Source of the DNA: Poteriospumella lacustris | Taxonomy: Eukaryota; Sar; Chrysophyceae; Chromulinales; Dinobryaceae | Length of the DNA: 64,000 nt | Assembly (NCBI GenBank): GCA_008000375.1 | Contig: SMOI01000094.1 | Coordinates: 33,999-97,998, forward strand | Direction of reading: 5' to 3' | Shown here: piece after piece, positions 40,112 to 49,423 of the stretch | How positions within the stretch are numbered: position 1 is the first letter of the stretch | Layout of the letters: each line of letters begins with the position of its first letter | Program-made: the position numbers and the translations under genes | The notes under the pieces: model-generated | What the model was told of the DNA's origin: nothing | Seen by the model: only the letters and a program-made list of their open reading frames with translations | Database searches by the model: none

Positions 40112-40925
40112 GCAACGCGCTCGCTCGCCCCTCTGTGTGTCGCGGCGTGTCGCGGCCGTGCGACCGCCGCTCCCCCCGCCCCGCCCCAGTCATCTGTTAT
40201 CTCTCTGTGCCTCTCTGTGTCTCTCTGTGTCTGCCTGTGCTGTGCCTCTCTCTCTCTCTCTCTCTCTGTGCCTCTCTGTGTGTGTCTCTCTGTGCTGTGT
40301 GTCTCTGTGTCTCGGCGTCTCTGTGTGCGCCTTTCTGCTGCGTCTGTGTCTCTTGAGTGTCTGTGCTTCGCTGTGTGTCTCTGTGTCGCTGTGTGTCTCG
40401 TCGTTGTTCGTCACTCGTTGTCCCGCGGCGTCTCCTCCGCTGCCCCGTCGGAGAGACTCTGCGGCGGCTGCGTCGCGGTGTGTCCCGTGTCTGCGTCGTC
40501 CTCTGCCGCCCGCGCGACGCCACGAGCCGCTCAGTACGTCGTGGCGCGTCGCGGCGCGTTGCTTTATGCCCTTTTATCGTCGGTGTCGTCCTGTGTCGCC
40601 CTGTGTCGCTCTGTTTCGCTCGGCGTCGCTCTGTTCGGCCCTGCGCCTACACCGCCTCGCCGCGGCCCATTAAAGTCACCGCCACTCCACAGCGACGAAC
40701 GCGACGAAGCGATGCAAAGTTAACGAATACAGAACAGGTGCCCAGGGGCGCGTAACCGTCGCGGGCTACGGACTCGGGCGACGGGCGGCGGCCCTGGGCG
40801 GGTAACAGCGGTACGAAAGCGAAACGGGCGGAACGAAGAGGCGACCCTCCTCGGCGGAGGAGAAGCGGCGAAACAGATGTGGCCAGACAGCGCACGGCGC
40901 ACGGCGCGGCGACGGCTGCCCGGGC
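40112..40925. other. Intergenic region with long CT/TG microsatellite
   Basis: 814 bp between the annexin-like gene and the convergent four-TM gene. About 200 bp (40199-40402) consist of CTCTGTGTCT-like repeats. No gene supported; open frames here are products of the repeat. Confidence 0.6.
40199..40402. repeat. Degenerate (CTCTGTGT)n microsatellite
   Basis: A pyrimidine-rich strand with imperfect CTCTGTGT and CTCTCTCT units extends for about 200 bp in the 3' flank of the annexin-like gene. Confidence 0.9.
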
Positions 40926-42041
40926 CTAGGCGACGCGGTTGACGAAGGCCTTCTCGCGCAGCGCCATCGACACGATGAGCCCCGCGACGACGCAGAAGCC
41001 GCCGCAGATGGCGGTGGTGGCGATGGAGCGCTGGCCCCAGATGTTGTTGCTGCTGGAGATCAGCGACTTGCTGCAGGCTTTGCTGGGGGAATCGATGACG
41101 CTGCGGTTGGGCACGTTCCACTCGGTGAGGTTGCCCAGCGCCATGAACGACGTGATGCAGCTGCCGATGAGCACGCCGATGATCATCGCGTACAGCCAGC
41201 GCACCCACCTCCACCAGGCCGTGCGCGCCGCCAGCGTGTCCATGCGGGTGTTGGCGAGGATGACGTAGACGAAGATGACGAGGACGACGGTGGTGAAGGC
41301 GAAGGCGATCGAGACGGAGGTCACGAGGACGAAGTACTCCATCTCGAAGTACCCGTCCACCCAGCAGTTCCCGTACACGCCGCCGACCTTCCAGCGCTCC
41401 ACCATCGCCTCGTAGGTTTCGTAGTCGAACGAGAGAGGGATGGCGATGACGACGGTGAAGATCAGCGCGCCCATGACGCCGATGAGGTTGAGCGTCTCCT
41501 TCATCGTCTCCACCGTCGGCGCCTCGTCGAAGAAAAAGTCGTAGAACACGTTCACGAAGGGGATGTACTCGGCGGACGACCAGTGGATGGACTTGATGGC
41601 CTCCGTCAGGTTCGTGGGCTTCTGGTCGGTCTTGGGCGTCAGTGCGGCGGTGGCCTGGAGCCACTGCTCCGTCGGCGTCTCGGGGCGGCTCCCCTCGTCC
41701 GCCGCCACGACCCACTCAGCTCGCACGCGCTTGCAGAGCACAATAATGTGGCTTCGGGGCCCCACGGGGACATTGGCATCTTGCATCCACGAGTTCACTA
41801 GGCCCCAGTCGAGTTCTTCGGTGATGAAGTGCTCCAGCGACAGCTGCGCACCGGTGATCGCCGGCAGCTGAGACTTCAGCCCCGAAAACGGCGCCAACAG
41901 CACTGTCCAGAGCGCTGTATTGGTTTCCGCATCGAATAAATGGGCTTCCTTCGAGATGATTGGCTCTTCCTGGGTTGGCAACGCGTCCGTTCCGCGGTCG
42001 TCGGAGGTAGGACACACTTTTCCGCCGGTCCTGACTGACAT
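40926..42041 (-). CDS. Four-TM membrane protein of unknown family
   Basis: One exon of 371 residues from the ATG at 42041. The first 170 residues are soluble, with two Trp-rich patches. Four hydrophobic segments follow at about residues 187-208, 238-265, 283-306 and 342-365. The loop between segments 3 and 4 contains a Trp-Asn-Val-Pro and two Cys that could be lumenal. No signal peptide or motif of a known transporter is seen. It converges on the annexin-like gene across an 800-bp repeat-rich gap. A copy of the recurrent CCGTTACAAAT element lies about 160 bp upstream. Confidence 0.8.
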   Translation of the reverse strand: MSVRTGGKVCPTSDDRGTDALPTQEEPIISKEAHLFDAETNTALWTVLLAPFSGLKSQLPAITGAQLSLEHFITEELDWGLVNSWMQDANVPVGPRSHIIVLCKRVRAEWVVAADEGSRPETPTEQWLQATAALTPKTDQKPTNLTEAIKSIHWSSAEYIPFVNVFYDFFFDEAPTVETMKETLNLIGVMGALIFTVVIAIPLSFDYETYEAMVERWKVGGVYGNCWVDGYFEMEYFVLVTSVSIAFAFTTVVLVIFVYVILANTRMDTLAARTAWWRWVRWLYAMIIGVLIGSCITSFMALGNLTEWNVPNRSVIDSPSKACSKSLISSSNNIWGQRSIATTAICGGFCVVAGLIVSMALREKAFVNRVA

Positions 42042-42671
42042 CGTCGCGGCAGCTGTCGCAGGAGAATCTCTTGCAAGATGTGACTCGTCGATGTCTCGAC
42101 GGTGATGGACAAGATTCGGTCGTTGTCGGGCGATCAGTTGTGTTGAACCATGAACTGAAGTTGGCGTTGCCGGTGCCTTCGTCGCTGCGGCGGCGGCGTC
42201 GCATTTTTGTAACCGCCTGTAGTTCCGGAAACCCGGGGTAATGGATAAGGAAAGTAACGTGAACCCGCCTTCAGAACCCGAGATGGCCAGGACGGCGATG
42301 GGGCGGCGCTGTGCCGCGGGCGCCTTCGCGATGCCGTCGCGCTCTGACGACTCCAGCCGGCATCCTCTTCCCAGTCATACACGTACAGTAGATGCGTCGG
42401 GAGTAGATCTCAAATTACAGAGCTGCGGCCCGTTGAGCAGCTGGTCGCACCTGACGCAGCGCCGCTTGGTAAGGCGACCGACCGACGCGGCCGATGATCG
42501 ATCGGTCAGGTGTAGAAGGCTCAGCGAGCTGTGTGCTACAGCTGCATCAAGTGGCGCAAATCGACTGTTTGGGCGCCCTCAACTGCCCGACGGGCAGCGG
42601 GGCGGCACACGGAGCAACGCGTCAGGATTCGCGCGACACGTCACGCGACGCCTCCGGCCTCCGGTGACCCT
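42042..42671. other. Region between the four-TM gene and the PAP2-like gene
   Basis: 630 bp. It has the recurrent element at 42203-42216. A plus-strand open frame from the ATG at 42241 could be a small gene with a 73-bp intron (42469-42541), but it has no domain and overlaps the 3' flank of the PAP2-like gene, so I do not call it. Confidence 0.4.
42203..42216 (-). promoter_or_regulatory. Recurrent ATTTTTGTAACCGC element
   Basis: A slightly diverged copy of the recurrent element, about 160 bp upstream of the four-TM gene start and oriented toward it. Confidence 0.4.
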
Positions 42672-44187
42672 TCAGAAGTAATCGCTCGCATAGGAGTAGG
42701 CGTTGGCCGCGCTGGCGGCGCTGTGGCGGTCGCTGTCGTTGCTTCCGGCGACCTGCTGCGCGGCCTGCTGCCGCTCGCGCTCCTCCATGCCGCGCTGCAG
42801 GAAGAACAGCGAGTCGCTCTTCACGTAGCGGCGCGTCCTTGTCCCGCTGAAGCCATCGCCGCCTCGGTTCTGCTTCGTTCGCCGATCCTGCGCCTCGCGC
42901 AAGGCCCGTGCACGCGGGCTGAGCACCGCGCGCTGCGTCTGGTCGTCGTCTGCGGAGGGCGGCGAACGTCACCGGTGGTTAGCACACGAGAGAAGCGCCA
43001 GAGCGCGGCGAAGGGGACTGACCTGCATCGTTGCCGCCGTTGCCGCCGCCCGACGCGGCGGAGGCCAGCACCGCGTCGCCCGTGCGGCTGCTCGAGAGGA
43101 TGTCGCAGATGACGCGGAGGAACTCGCGCTTCGGGATGTGCAGCAGGCGACTGTCGTTGTTCTCCATGTTCAGCGCCACGTTCGCGAAGACGCCCAGCAG
43201 CACGAAGAGCATGCAGCTGTAGTGCTCGAAGTCGCGCATCCTACGAAACAGTCGCGGGTAAGTCGCGTGCGGCGGCGCGGCAGCTGTCGCAGCAGCGGTC
43301 GCAGGGGCAGCGGTCGACGTACTTGTGGAAGGCCATGTGCTCGCAGCAGTGGCGGCTAAGCAGCAAGCCCACTAGGCCTGTCACGTACGACGCGGCGATC
43401 TGGTGGGGAAAGCGGCTGGCGGAGTAGACGCGGCTGAAGCCCACGAGTGCGCAGACGCCCACCGCGAGGACCAGCAACAGCGTCGCGACCATCGTCGGCG
43501 ACACCAAAAGCCGCAGCCACTGCGCGAAGGAGGTTTCTTCTTCGCTTTCCGACGCCGCCATCGCTGACGAGAACGCGGACGTCGCGAAGAAGGCGAATCG
43601 CTTCCGCTCGTGCGCGAAGGAGTGGTGGCCGACGTAGGACAGGTACAGGTGGCCGAAGATCACCACCGCCATGTGCGTCTCCACCGACGGAAACCTGCCC
43701 CATCACACACAGCCCCAATGAGTCTCTACAGCGCACAGGGCACCGGTAGGAGTGGCAGCAGTGGCAGCGTGGCGACTTACCCGTAGCTCTCTGGGTTCAC
43801 CTCGGTGCGGGGCCGCAGCCGCCGGTCGTACTCCACCGGCCGCTTGGCCTCGATGAGTCTGCGGGCCACTGAGAGGCAAGAAATGAGCGATTAAGTGTCA
43901 GGGGAATGCACAGCGCTGCGAGGAAGCTTACGGAGAACGACGGTGGCGTTGATGATGCACACCCAGAAGTGGGCGTGCCCCACCTCGATCCAGCCCAAGA
44001 TGAATGCGATCCACAGCACCAGGCAGATGTCCTGCATGGGGTGCTTGGACACGATGCGGCTCATGTAGCTCTCGATCCACGGCCGCGCCTTACAGTACCG
44101 CTTGATCAACCAGATCAGTTCGAGGTCGTTCTCGACGACCTCCTCGTAGCTCCGCGAGGAGAGGATCTTGGAGACGGCTTCGCCCAT
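42672..44187 (-). CDS. PAP2 / glucose-6-phosphatase-like membrane protein with altered catalytic motifs
   Basis: Five exons, 44187-43932, 43868-43781, 43694-43323, 43240-43023 and 42949-42672, with introns of 63, 86, 82 and 73 bp. All joins keep frame and give 403 residues. Hydrophobic segments are near residues 57-75, 78-90, 123-140, 173-193 and 204-216. The PAP2 motifs are recognisable but changed: Arg-Arg-Leu-Ile-Glu-Ala-Lys-Arg-Pro stands for motif 1; Tyr-Gly-Phe-Pro-Ser-Val-Glu-Thr-His stands for Pro-Ser-Gly-His; and Phe-Ser-Arg-Val-Tyr-Ser-Ala-Ser-Arg-Phe-Pro-His-Gln stands for motif 3, where the usual nucleophile His before Phe-Pro is Arg. The Phe-Pro-His-Gln ending recalls glucose-6-phosphatase. 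It may be a pseudo-enzyme or use shifted residues. The C-terminus is soluble and polar. Confidence 0.85.
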
Positions 44188-44700
44188 GACACGCAATGAG
44201 CAACTCGATCAGGCTCCAGAGAAGAATTGCGATGTCGTGTCGACTGTCCAGTCGGGCGGCCATCGATCGAGACATCGAAAGCGCCGTCGCTGTTCTTCGC
44301 GCAGGACGCGGCGACTGCGACGTTCGAATCGGCGGCCAAAAGCGAAACGCCCCGCCGCGGCCGTTACAAATTTTGGGCACCGCCGCGCCGCACTCGGGGC
44401 CGGGCTACCACCGTCTAAACGCTGCGTTGCCTCGCATTGTGCAGCCGCTCGGCCGCTGAAAGCTTATAGAGGATCAGCTTAAATACAATGGGGCACGGTA
44501 CGGTACGGTTCGACCGGTTACAACGCCGCACCCACCCGCCACGGGCAACGCGGCGGCCGGTGCGGCGGCTTCTTTGTACACGACGCAGGACTCACAGCAC
44601 GACACAAACACGCGCCCCGCACGGGACGCACACACATACACACAAAGCACACTCAGTCGCAGCAGTTGCAGCTGCGCAGATGATGCAGCCGCCGTCGCGC
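44188..44700. other. Intergenic region upstream of the PAP2-like gene
   Basis: 513 bp between the PAP2-like gene start and the kinesin-9 stop. It has the recurrent element at 44361-44374 and a CA-rich stretch at 44620-44655. No gene supported. Confidence 0.5.
44361..44374 (+). promoter_or_regulatory. Recurrent CCGTTACAAATTTT element
   Basis: A perfect copy of the recurrent element 174 bp upstream of the PAP2-like gene start. Confidence 0.5.
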
Positions 44701-47184
44701 TCAGCCGCCATCGCCATCGCCCATATCGCCACCGCTTCCACCGTCATCGCCGTCATCTCCGGCGGCCCGGTAGAGCTTGCGGTAGTGGGCATCGAAGGCG
44801 ATGAGCAGCGCGGTCATGGCGCGCTTCTTGAGCGAGTGCATCTCCTCGATCTGCTCCTTGCAGATCTGCATCTCCTGGTACGCGGCGCGGTACGTGCGCT
44901 TCACCTCGTCCAGCTTCGCGCGACTGTCCCGCAGCTCGGCGTCCAGCTGCTGGCGCTCAGCCTCACTGAGCTCTCCAGCGCCGGCCTCGTCGACGCCGTC
45001 GTCGTCGCCGTCGCCCTCGTCCACCGCATCGCGCGTCTGCAGCCGTTCGACGAGCTGCTGCGTCTCGGCGGCGAGGCGGTCGATGTCGGCCTTGTTGCTG
45101 TTCAGGTACGCGACGATCTCGCGCTGCCGCAGCTTCGCATTCTTCAGCGCGTCGCAGGCGTCGTCGTAGGCGCGTTGCCAGTCGCGGCCGGCGCCCTCTG
45201 CGGCGGTGAACTGGCGGAAGAGCTCCTCCTTCTTGGCGCGCTGCGCGCTGCCTACGAGCTGGCTGTCGGCGTCGGGCGACAGCACCGACGATGCGGCCGG
45301 CGCCACCTTCGTCGGCGTTTGCTTCTGCGTGCGCGAGGTCATCGGCAGCGCCTCCGCGTCGACGTCGACCTCCGGCGCAGGCCGCGCGGCCGGCGGCGCC
45401 TGCGCCGCGACGCCTGCGATGTGCAGCACTTCGCCGATGAAGCGCTCCTCACCGCGCCGCGCGCCGCCGACCAACACTTTCGGTCCGCCGCCGGTGGCGT
45501 CTTTGAGCGGCGTGTTGCTCGCCGTCTCGACGGGTGCGAGGGCCTCTGCAGCGAGGGCCTGCAGCGCGTCGAGGCCGCTGGGCACCGGCTGGCTCAAGTG
45601 CACGCAGGCCACCGCCTGGACCAGCGCCTCGCGCAGCCGCTGGTCATCGTAGCCACAGGCGATGAACAGGGCGCGCTTCATGACGGCGAGGTAGTGGTGC
45701 ACCTGCGACAGCGCGTTGATCTCGACGGGCGGCGCGTCCTCCGCCGCGGCGAACGGCAGCGGCTCCGCCGCCTCGTCGCGGTCGCCGTCGTCGCCGGTGG
45801 CCGGCAGCACGTAGCGCAGCAGATTGCGGCTCGTCTGCTGGCGCTGCAGCTTCGTGAGGTCGGGCAGCCAGAGGTCGTCTGCGGCGGCGGCGGTGGGCAC
45901 CGCAGCGTCGCTCGACAGGCGCAGCAGCTGGCGGCGGTCCTGGCGGTGGATAAAGTCGCGCAGCGCCAGCTCGCGCTTCAGACTCTCCACCTGGAGCTGC
46001 AGAGTGCGCAGCTGGCCGCCGTTGACGTAGCCCTGGCCATTGCCGCCGCCACCGCTGTCCTGCGACACGAGGCGGTTGCGCACGGGGTTCGTCTCGACGT
46101 TCTTCATGCGCGCGGCGAAGCGCATCGTCGACAGCGTCTCCCACGCGTGGTCGCGCCGCGGCCACACGCAGGCCACGAGCACCGTCTGGCAGTTGCCGCC
46201 CAGCGAGTCTTTCACGAGGTGCGTGAGCTTCGACTGGCGGTAGGGGATGTGGTCTCGGTTGGCCTGCGTCAGCGCGAGCACGACCTGCTCCAGGTACGAC
46301 AGGCTGCGGTTGATGTAGTTCGCCTCCTTCTGCACCGTCCCCATCGAACCCGTCTTGTTCACGCGCTCGCTTCCGGCCAAGTCGACCAGATGCAGCTTCG
46401 ACTGATGGACGATGGGGTCGACGACGCTGTCGGCGCTGGCGCCACCGCCGGGGTGGTGGTGCGGCGTCGCCGACTTGGTCGCGTAGAACGTGTAGATGAC
46501 GTGCGAACGCGAAGACCGCTGGTTCAGCTGGTGTTCGGCGATCGCTCGGTTGGCCTGCGCCTCCTGCAGCAGCCGAATAGCGTCGTGCGCCGAAGTGATG
46601 GGCATGATACGCAGGTTGGGCACGACGACGCCCGAGTCGAGCTCCAGAATCGTCAGTTTCGAGTCCTTCGCGCTGTCGCCGCCCCCCGTTGCTACCGAAG
46701 TGTTAAATGCGATGGCTGGGATCGAGTCCGACTGCTCCACAAGCAAGTCGAAGAGCACCTCGTTGTAGATCTCGAGCACCGACAGGCGGAACGAGAAGTT
46801 GCTCTCGGTGGCTTTGCGCGCCAGGCGAAACAGCTCCAGTGCCGTTCGAGGGACCAACCCATACCCATCTTCGTCGCCATCCAAGTTGCCGCTCATGGTG
46901 TACGTCTTACCCGCACCAGTTTGGCCGTAGGCGAAGATGCAGCCGTTGTACCCGTCGAGTGCACCCTCGACCAGCGTCCGCATGCTGCCTTCATACATGG
47001 CTGCTTGCGTCGTCTCCTCCTTGAATATCCTGTTGAAGGTGAAAGAATGCTGTGTTTCAGTGACGCGAAAGTCAACGCTGCGCTGATCGCTGGAAATGGC
47101 GAGATTGTCGAGGCGTCGAGGAGCTTTGCCGCCGTCGGGGCCGCCGTCGGGGCGAATTCGCACGCCGACTGAAATTCGCGGCAT
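44701..47184 (-). CDS. Kinesin-9 family motor (KIF9/KIF6 type)
   Basis: One exon of 827 residues from the ATG at 47184. The motor domain is N-terminal and complete: Val-Gly-Val-Arg-Ile-Arg-Pro at residue 6, P-loop Gly-Gln-Thr-Gly-Ala-Gly-Lys-Thr at 87-94, switch I Asn-Gln-Arg-Ser-Ser-Arg-Ser-His, and switch II Asp-Leu-Ala-Gly-Ser-Glu. The motor ends with Thr-Met-Arg-Phe-Ala-Ala-Arg-Met-Lys-Asn-Val, typical of kinesin-9. The tail has coiled coils and ends in a kinesin-9-like segment (Cys-Lys-Glu-Gln-Ile-Glu then Phe-Asp-Ala-His-Tyr-Arg-Lys-Leu-Tyr). Kinesin-9 proteins work in the axoneme, KIF9 in the central pair. It is divergent from the SET gene, with a recurrent element between them. Confidence 0.9.
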   Translation of the reverse strand: MPRISVGVRIRPDGGPDGGKAPRRLDNLAISSDQRSVDFRVTETQHSFTFNRIFKEETTQAAMYEGSMRTLVEGALDGYNGCIFAYGQTGAGKTYTMSGNLDGDEDGYGLVPRTALELFRLARKATESNFSFRLSVLEIYNEVLFDLLVEQSDSIPAIAFNTSVATGGGDSAKDSKLTILELDSGVVVPNLRIMPITSAHDAIRLLQEAQANRAIAEHQLNQRSSRSHVIYTFYATKSATPHHHPGGGASADSVVDPIVHQSKLHLVDLAGSERVNKTGSMGTVQKEANYINRSLSYLEQVVLALTQANRDHIPYRQSKLTHLVKDSLGGNCQTVLVACVWPRRDHAWETLSTMRFAARMKNVETNPVRNRLVSQDSGGGGNGQGYVNGGQLRTLQLQVESLKRELALRDFIHRQDRRQLLRLSSDAAVPTAAAADDLWLPDLTKLQRQQTSRNLLRYVLPATGDDGDRDEAAEPLPFAAAEDAPPVEINALSQVHHYLAVMKRALFIACGYDDQRLREALVQAVACVHLSQPVPSGLDALQALAAEALAPVETASNTPLKDATGGGPKVLVGGARRGEERFIGEVLHIAGVAAQAPPAARPAPEVDVDAEALPMTSRTQKQTPTKVAPAASSVLSPDADSQLVGSAQRAKKEELFRQFTAAEGAGRDWQRAYDDACDALKNAKLRQREIVAYLNSNKADIDRLAAETQQLVERLQTRDAVDEGDGDDDGVDEAGAGELSEAERQQLDAELRDSRAKLDEVKRTYRAAYQEMQICKEQIEEMHSLKKRAMTALLIAFDAHYRKLYRAAGDDGDDGGSGGDMGDGDGG

Positions 47185-47560
47185 CTCTCAGTTGAATCCA
47201 CCAACTACTAATCCGATGCACTCACAGCAGAACAATGGCACGCTTCCAATGTTGCTGAGGGCCCTGACAATGGACAAACGGAAGTTGAATCTGATCGACG
47301 AAGCCGACCACACGGATCAACTTTCGGCTGCCAAAATTTGTAACGGTTTTGCGCGACACTCAGAAGCACAGATCAGCACAGATCAGCACAGACGACGAGG
47401 CGACGACGACGACGACGACTTCTGCTGCGGCGCCATCGTCGACGACCACCGACGCTGAGTGCATACGTAGCTAACTATCGCCGAGACGTCGTGACCGGAG
47501 AGGAACGGGTCGTCGATCAACGCTCGAACACATAGACGTGGTATAAGTTTATCGAAAAGA
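47185..47560. other. Divergent promoter region of kinesin-9 and SET genes
   Basis: 376 bp. Contains the recurrent element at 47333-47346 midway between the two start codons, and a GACGAC run at 47396-47420. No gene. Confidence 0.5.
47333..47346 (-). promoter_or_regulatory. Recurrent AAAATTTGTAACGG element
   Basis: A perfect copy of the recurrent element, 149 bp upstream of the kinesin-9 start and 215 bp upstream of the SET gene start. Confidence 0.5.
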
Positions 47561-49054
47561 ATGGCGAGTTTGTTCGACTCGGACGAAGAAAGTGGCCAAG
47601 TCTCAACGCGGCAGGAGCCTGTCCGCCTGTCCGTCCTGAGAGATGATCTTCCTCCGTCGATTGGCGGTCGTCGTGGGCTTTTCGCGAACCAAAACATTCC
47701 AGCTGGCAGTTTAATAGTCTTGGAGTGGCCTACGCTAACGTGGGACAAGTCGCTTCTGTCTCTAGACGACGGCGTCTGGACCATCATCAAACAGATATTG
47801 CAGCACGCTCCATCACATCGACTGACCGCTCACTTACATCCTCGTCACGTGGGTGATGTTCCCGTAGAAGAGTTTCGGCAGGTCGAAGAGAAGTATCGCG
47901 AGCTTTCGCCGGCGCTGAAGGCGGAGCTGAGCATTGTCGAGCGGGACGAAGTGCTGCGACTGTACCTGGTGCTGCAGCACAACGGGTTCCAGAGTGGCCT
48001 CTACTGGCATTTGTGCATGATCAACCACAGCTGCTCTCCCAACTGCATCAAGTTCGAGCCTCGCACGGGCAGTCGCGGTGCGTCGGAAGTTTGGACGACC
48101 ACCGACGTCTCAGCGGGCGACGAGCTGCTCATTTCGTACGTCGCGCCACTGGAGACCTCCTATCCCGACACGCAAGAATATCTGCACTCACAGCACGGAT
48201 TCCGATGCTTCTGTCAGCGCTGCAATGGTTCTGCGGCGTATTTCGTTGACGCGACAGGCGGCGACGGTGATTCCAACGCGGCTGCTGACGCGACCGCTGC
48301 TGCCTCTGCTGCCGCAGAGGACGAGGAGACGGGGCGCTCCGGGTCGCAAATCGTGAGCAATATGGAGGCAAACTTCGAGGGCATCGAGCAGATGCTGCAC
48401 GTCGCCACGCAAACGTACCGCCGCCCGCCCGACGTCGAGGTCATCGAAGAGTCGCTGGAGACGCTCGACCTCATCGCCGCACAGGTCACGCAACTGTCCT
48501 CTCCCACCGACGGTGCCGCGCCCCTCCCTGAGCAAGAGACGGTCCGTCTGCGCATTCGCACGCAGAGCATCCAGTGCGCGCTGCTGTCGGCGGCGATCGA
48601 GCTCTTCGACGGCCAGCGGAAACACGTCGCCGTCGCGCGGGATTACGCGCAGAAGCTCGTCGCCACCGCCGCGAAGCTCTACAGCCACCAGCGACAACTG
48701 CTGGGCAGCGACCACCCGAACCTCACCACGACGCTGACCGATCTGTCCAATGCGTTGGAGTTTCTGCAGCGTCTGGCCGCCGGCGATGCCGTCGCGGCGA
48801 CGGAGACGACGCAGGTCTTCGCAGACGCGAGTCAGTCGCTGGCTGCGTTCCCTTGGCTCGCCGTGGAGAAGCCGCAGGATCAGCAGGAGATGCTGAAACG
48901 CGCGGGCACTGACCCGGCGAAGCAGCTACTATGGAAGCTGCGGAGGGAGACCGACCGCGTCAAGGACTTGTACATGCTGGCGAAGCGCGTCCCCGGCGCC
49001 GTCAAGGTGCTCAAGGGCCCCGGAGTGGTCTTTTGGGGGATGAACGCTTACTGA
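47561..49054 (+). CDS. SET-domain protein (SMYD-like without MYND finger)
   Basis: One exon of 497 residues from the ATG at 47561. The SET domain spans about residues 22-220: Arg-Arg-Gly-Leu-Phe-Ala at the start, Asn-His-Ser-Cys-Ser-Pro-Asn-Cys near residue 155, Gly-Asp-Glu-Leu-Leu-Ile-Ser-Tyr, and a post-SET Cys-Phe-Cys-Gln-Arg-Cys. These are the SAM- and substrate-binding elements, so lysine methyltransferase activity is likely. The inserted MYND zinc finger of SMYD proteins is missing; instead a helical segment sits between the SET halves. The C-terminal half is helical and TPR-like, as in SMYD C-terminal domains. An Ala/Asp-rich linker lies near residues 235-260. Confidence 0.85.
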   Translation: MASLFDSDEESGQVSTRQEPVRLSVLRDDLPPSIGGRRGLFANQNIPAGSLIVLEWPTLTWDKSLLSLDDGVWTIIKQILQHAPSHRLTAHLHPRHVGDVPVEEFRQVEEKYRELSPALKAELSIVERDEVLRLYLVLQHNGFQSGLYWHLCMINHSCSPNCIKFEPRTGSRGASEVWTTTDVSAGDELLISYVAPLETSYPDTQEYLHSQHGFRCFCQRCNGSAAYFVDATGGDGDSNAAADATAAASAAAEDEETGRSGSQIVSNMEANFEGIEQMLHVATQTYRRPPDVEVIEESLETLDLIAAQVTQLSSPTDGAAPLPEQETVRLRIRTQSIQCALLSAAIELFDGQRKHVAVARDYAQKLVATAAKLYSHQRQLLGSDHPNLTTTLTDLSNALEFLQRLAAGDAVAATETTQVFADASQSLAAFPWLAVEKPQDQQEMLKRAGTDPAKQLLWKLRRETDRVKDLYMLAKRVPGAVKVLKGPGVVFWGMNAY

Positions 49055-49423
49055 GCGCCCCCCCCCCATCAGTGTATTGGGCCGAGTGGCTGCCCCTGTA
49101 ACATAACCGTCTGTGTGTCGCGTGCAGCGCTAGCGCACCCACCTCTCTCTCTCTTTCTCTCCGGCGACGTGAGCGCCGCGCAGGTCACCGCAGGTGCGTA
49201 CCCAGAATCCCAGGACCTGTGTGTTTCTGCGTCTCCGCTGCAGCGGCGGCCAATCGACGCGGCGGCTCAGGCCTCAACGATCGATCGATGGCGGCTCGTC
49301 GCGGGGAGGAAAAGGGGGGCGGCGCGGCGAGGAATCACTTCCGATGATCCGAAGGTGCATTGGATTCTTCCCGTGAGATTGGTGTGTCGGACGGCAGGTC
49401 CTTTCATCATTTCGCGCGCGAAG
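49055..49423. other. Region between the SET gene and MOGS
   Basis: 369 bp starting with a run of nine or more C (about 49058-49067). The MOGS frame stays open through most of it but has no ATG, so it is taken as the 5' untranslated region. Confidence 0.5.

Noticed and set aside
40199-40402. Open frames within the CTCTGTGT repeat
   Set aside because: Products are Cys/Ser/Leu/Val repeats that come from the microsatellite itself.
42241-42681. Possible small plus-strand gene, perhaps with a 73-bp intron at 42469-42541
   Set aside because: Good start and plausible splice sites, but no domain, weak composition and overlap with the PAP2-like gene's last exon; left uncalled.
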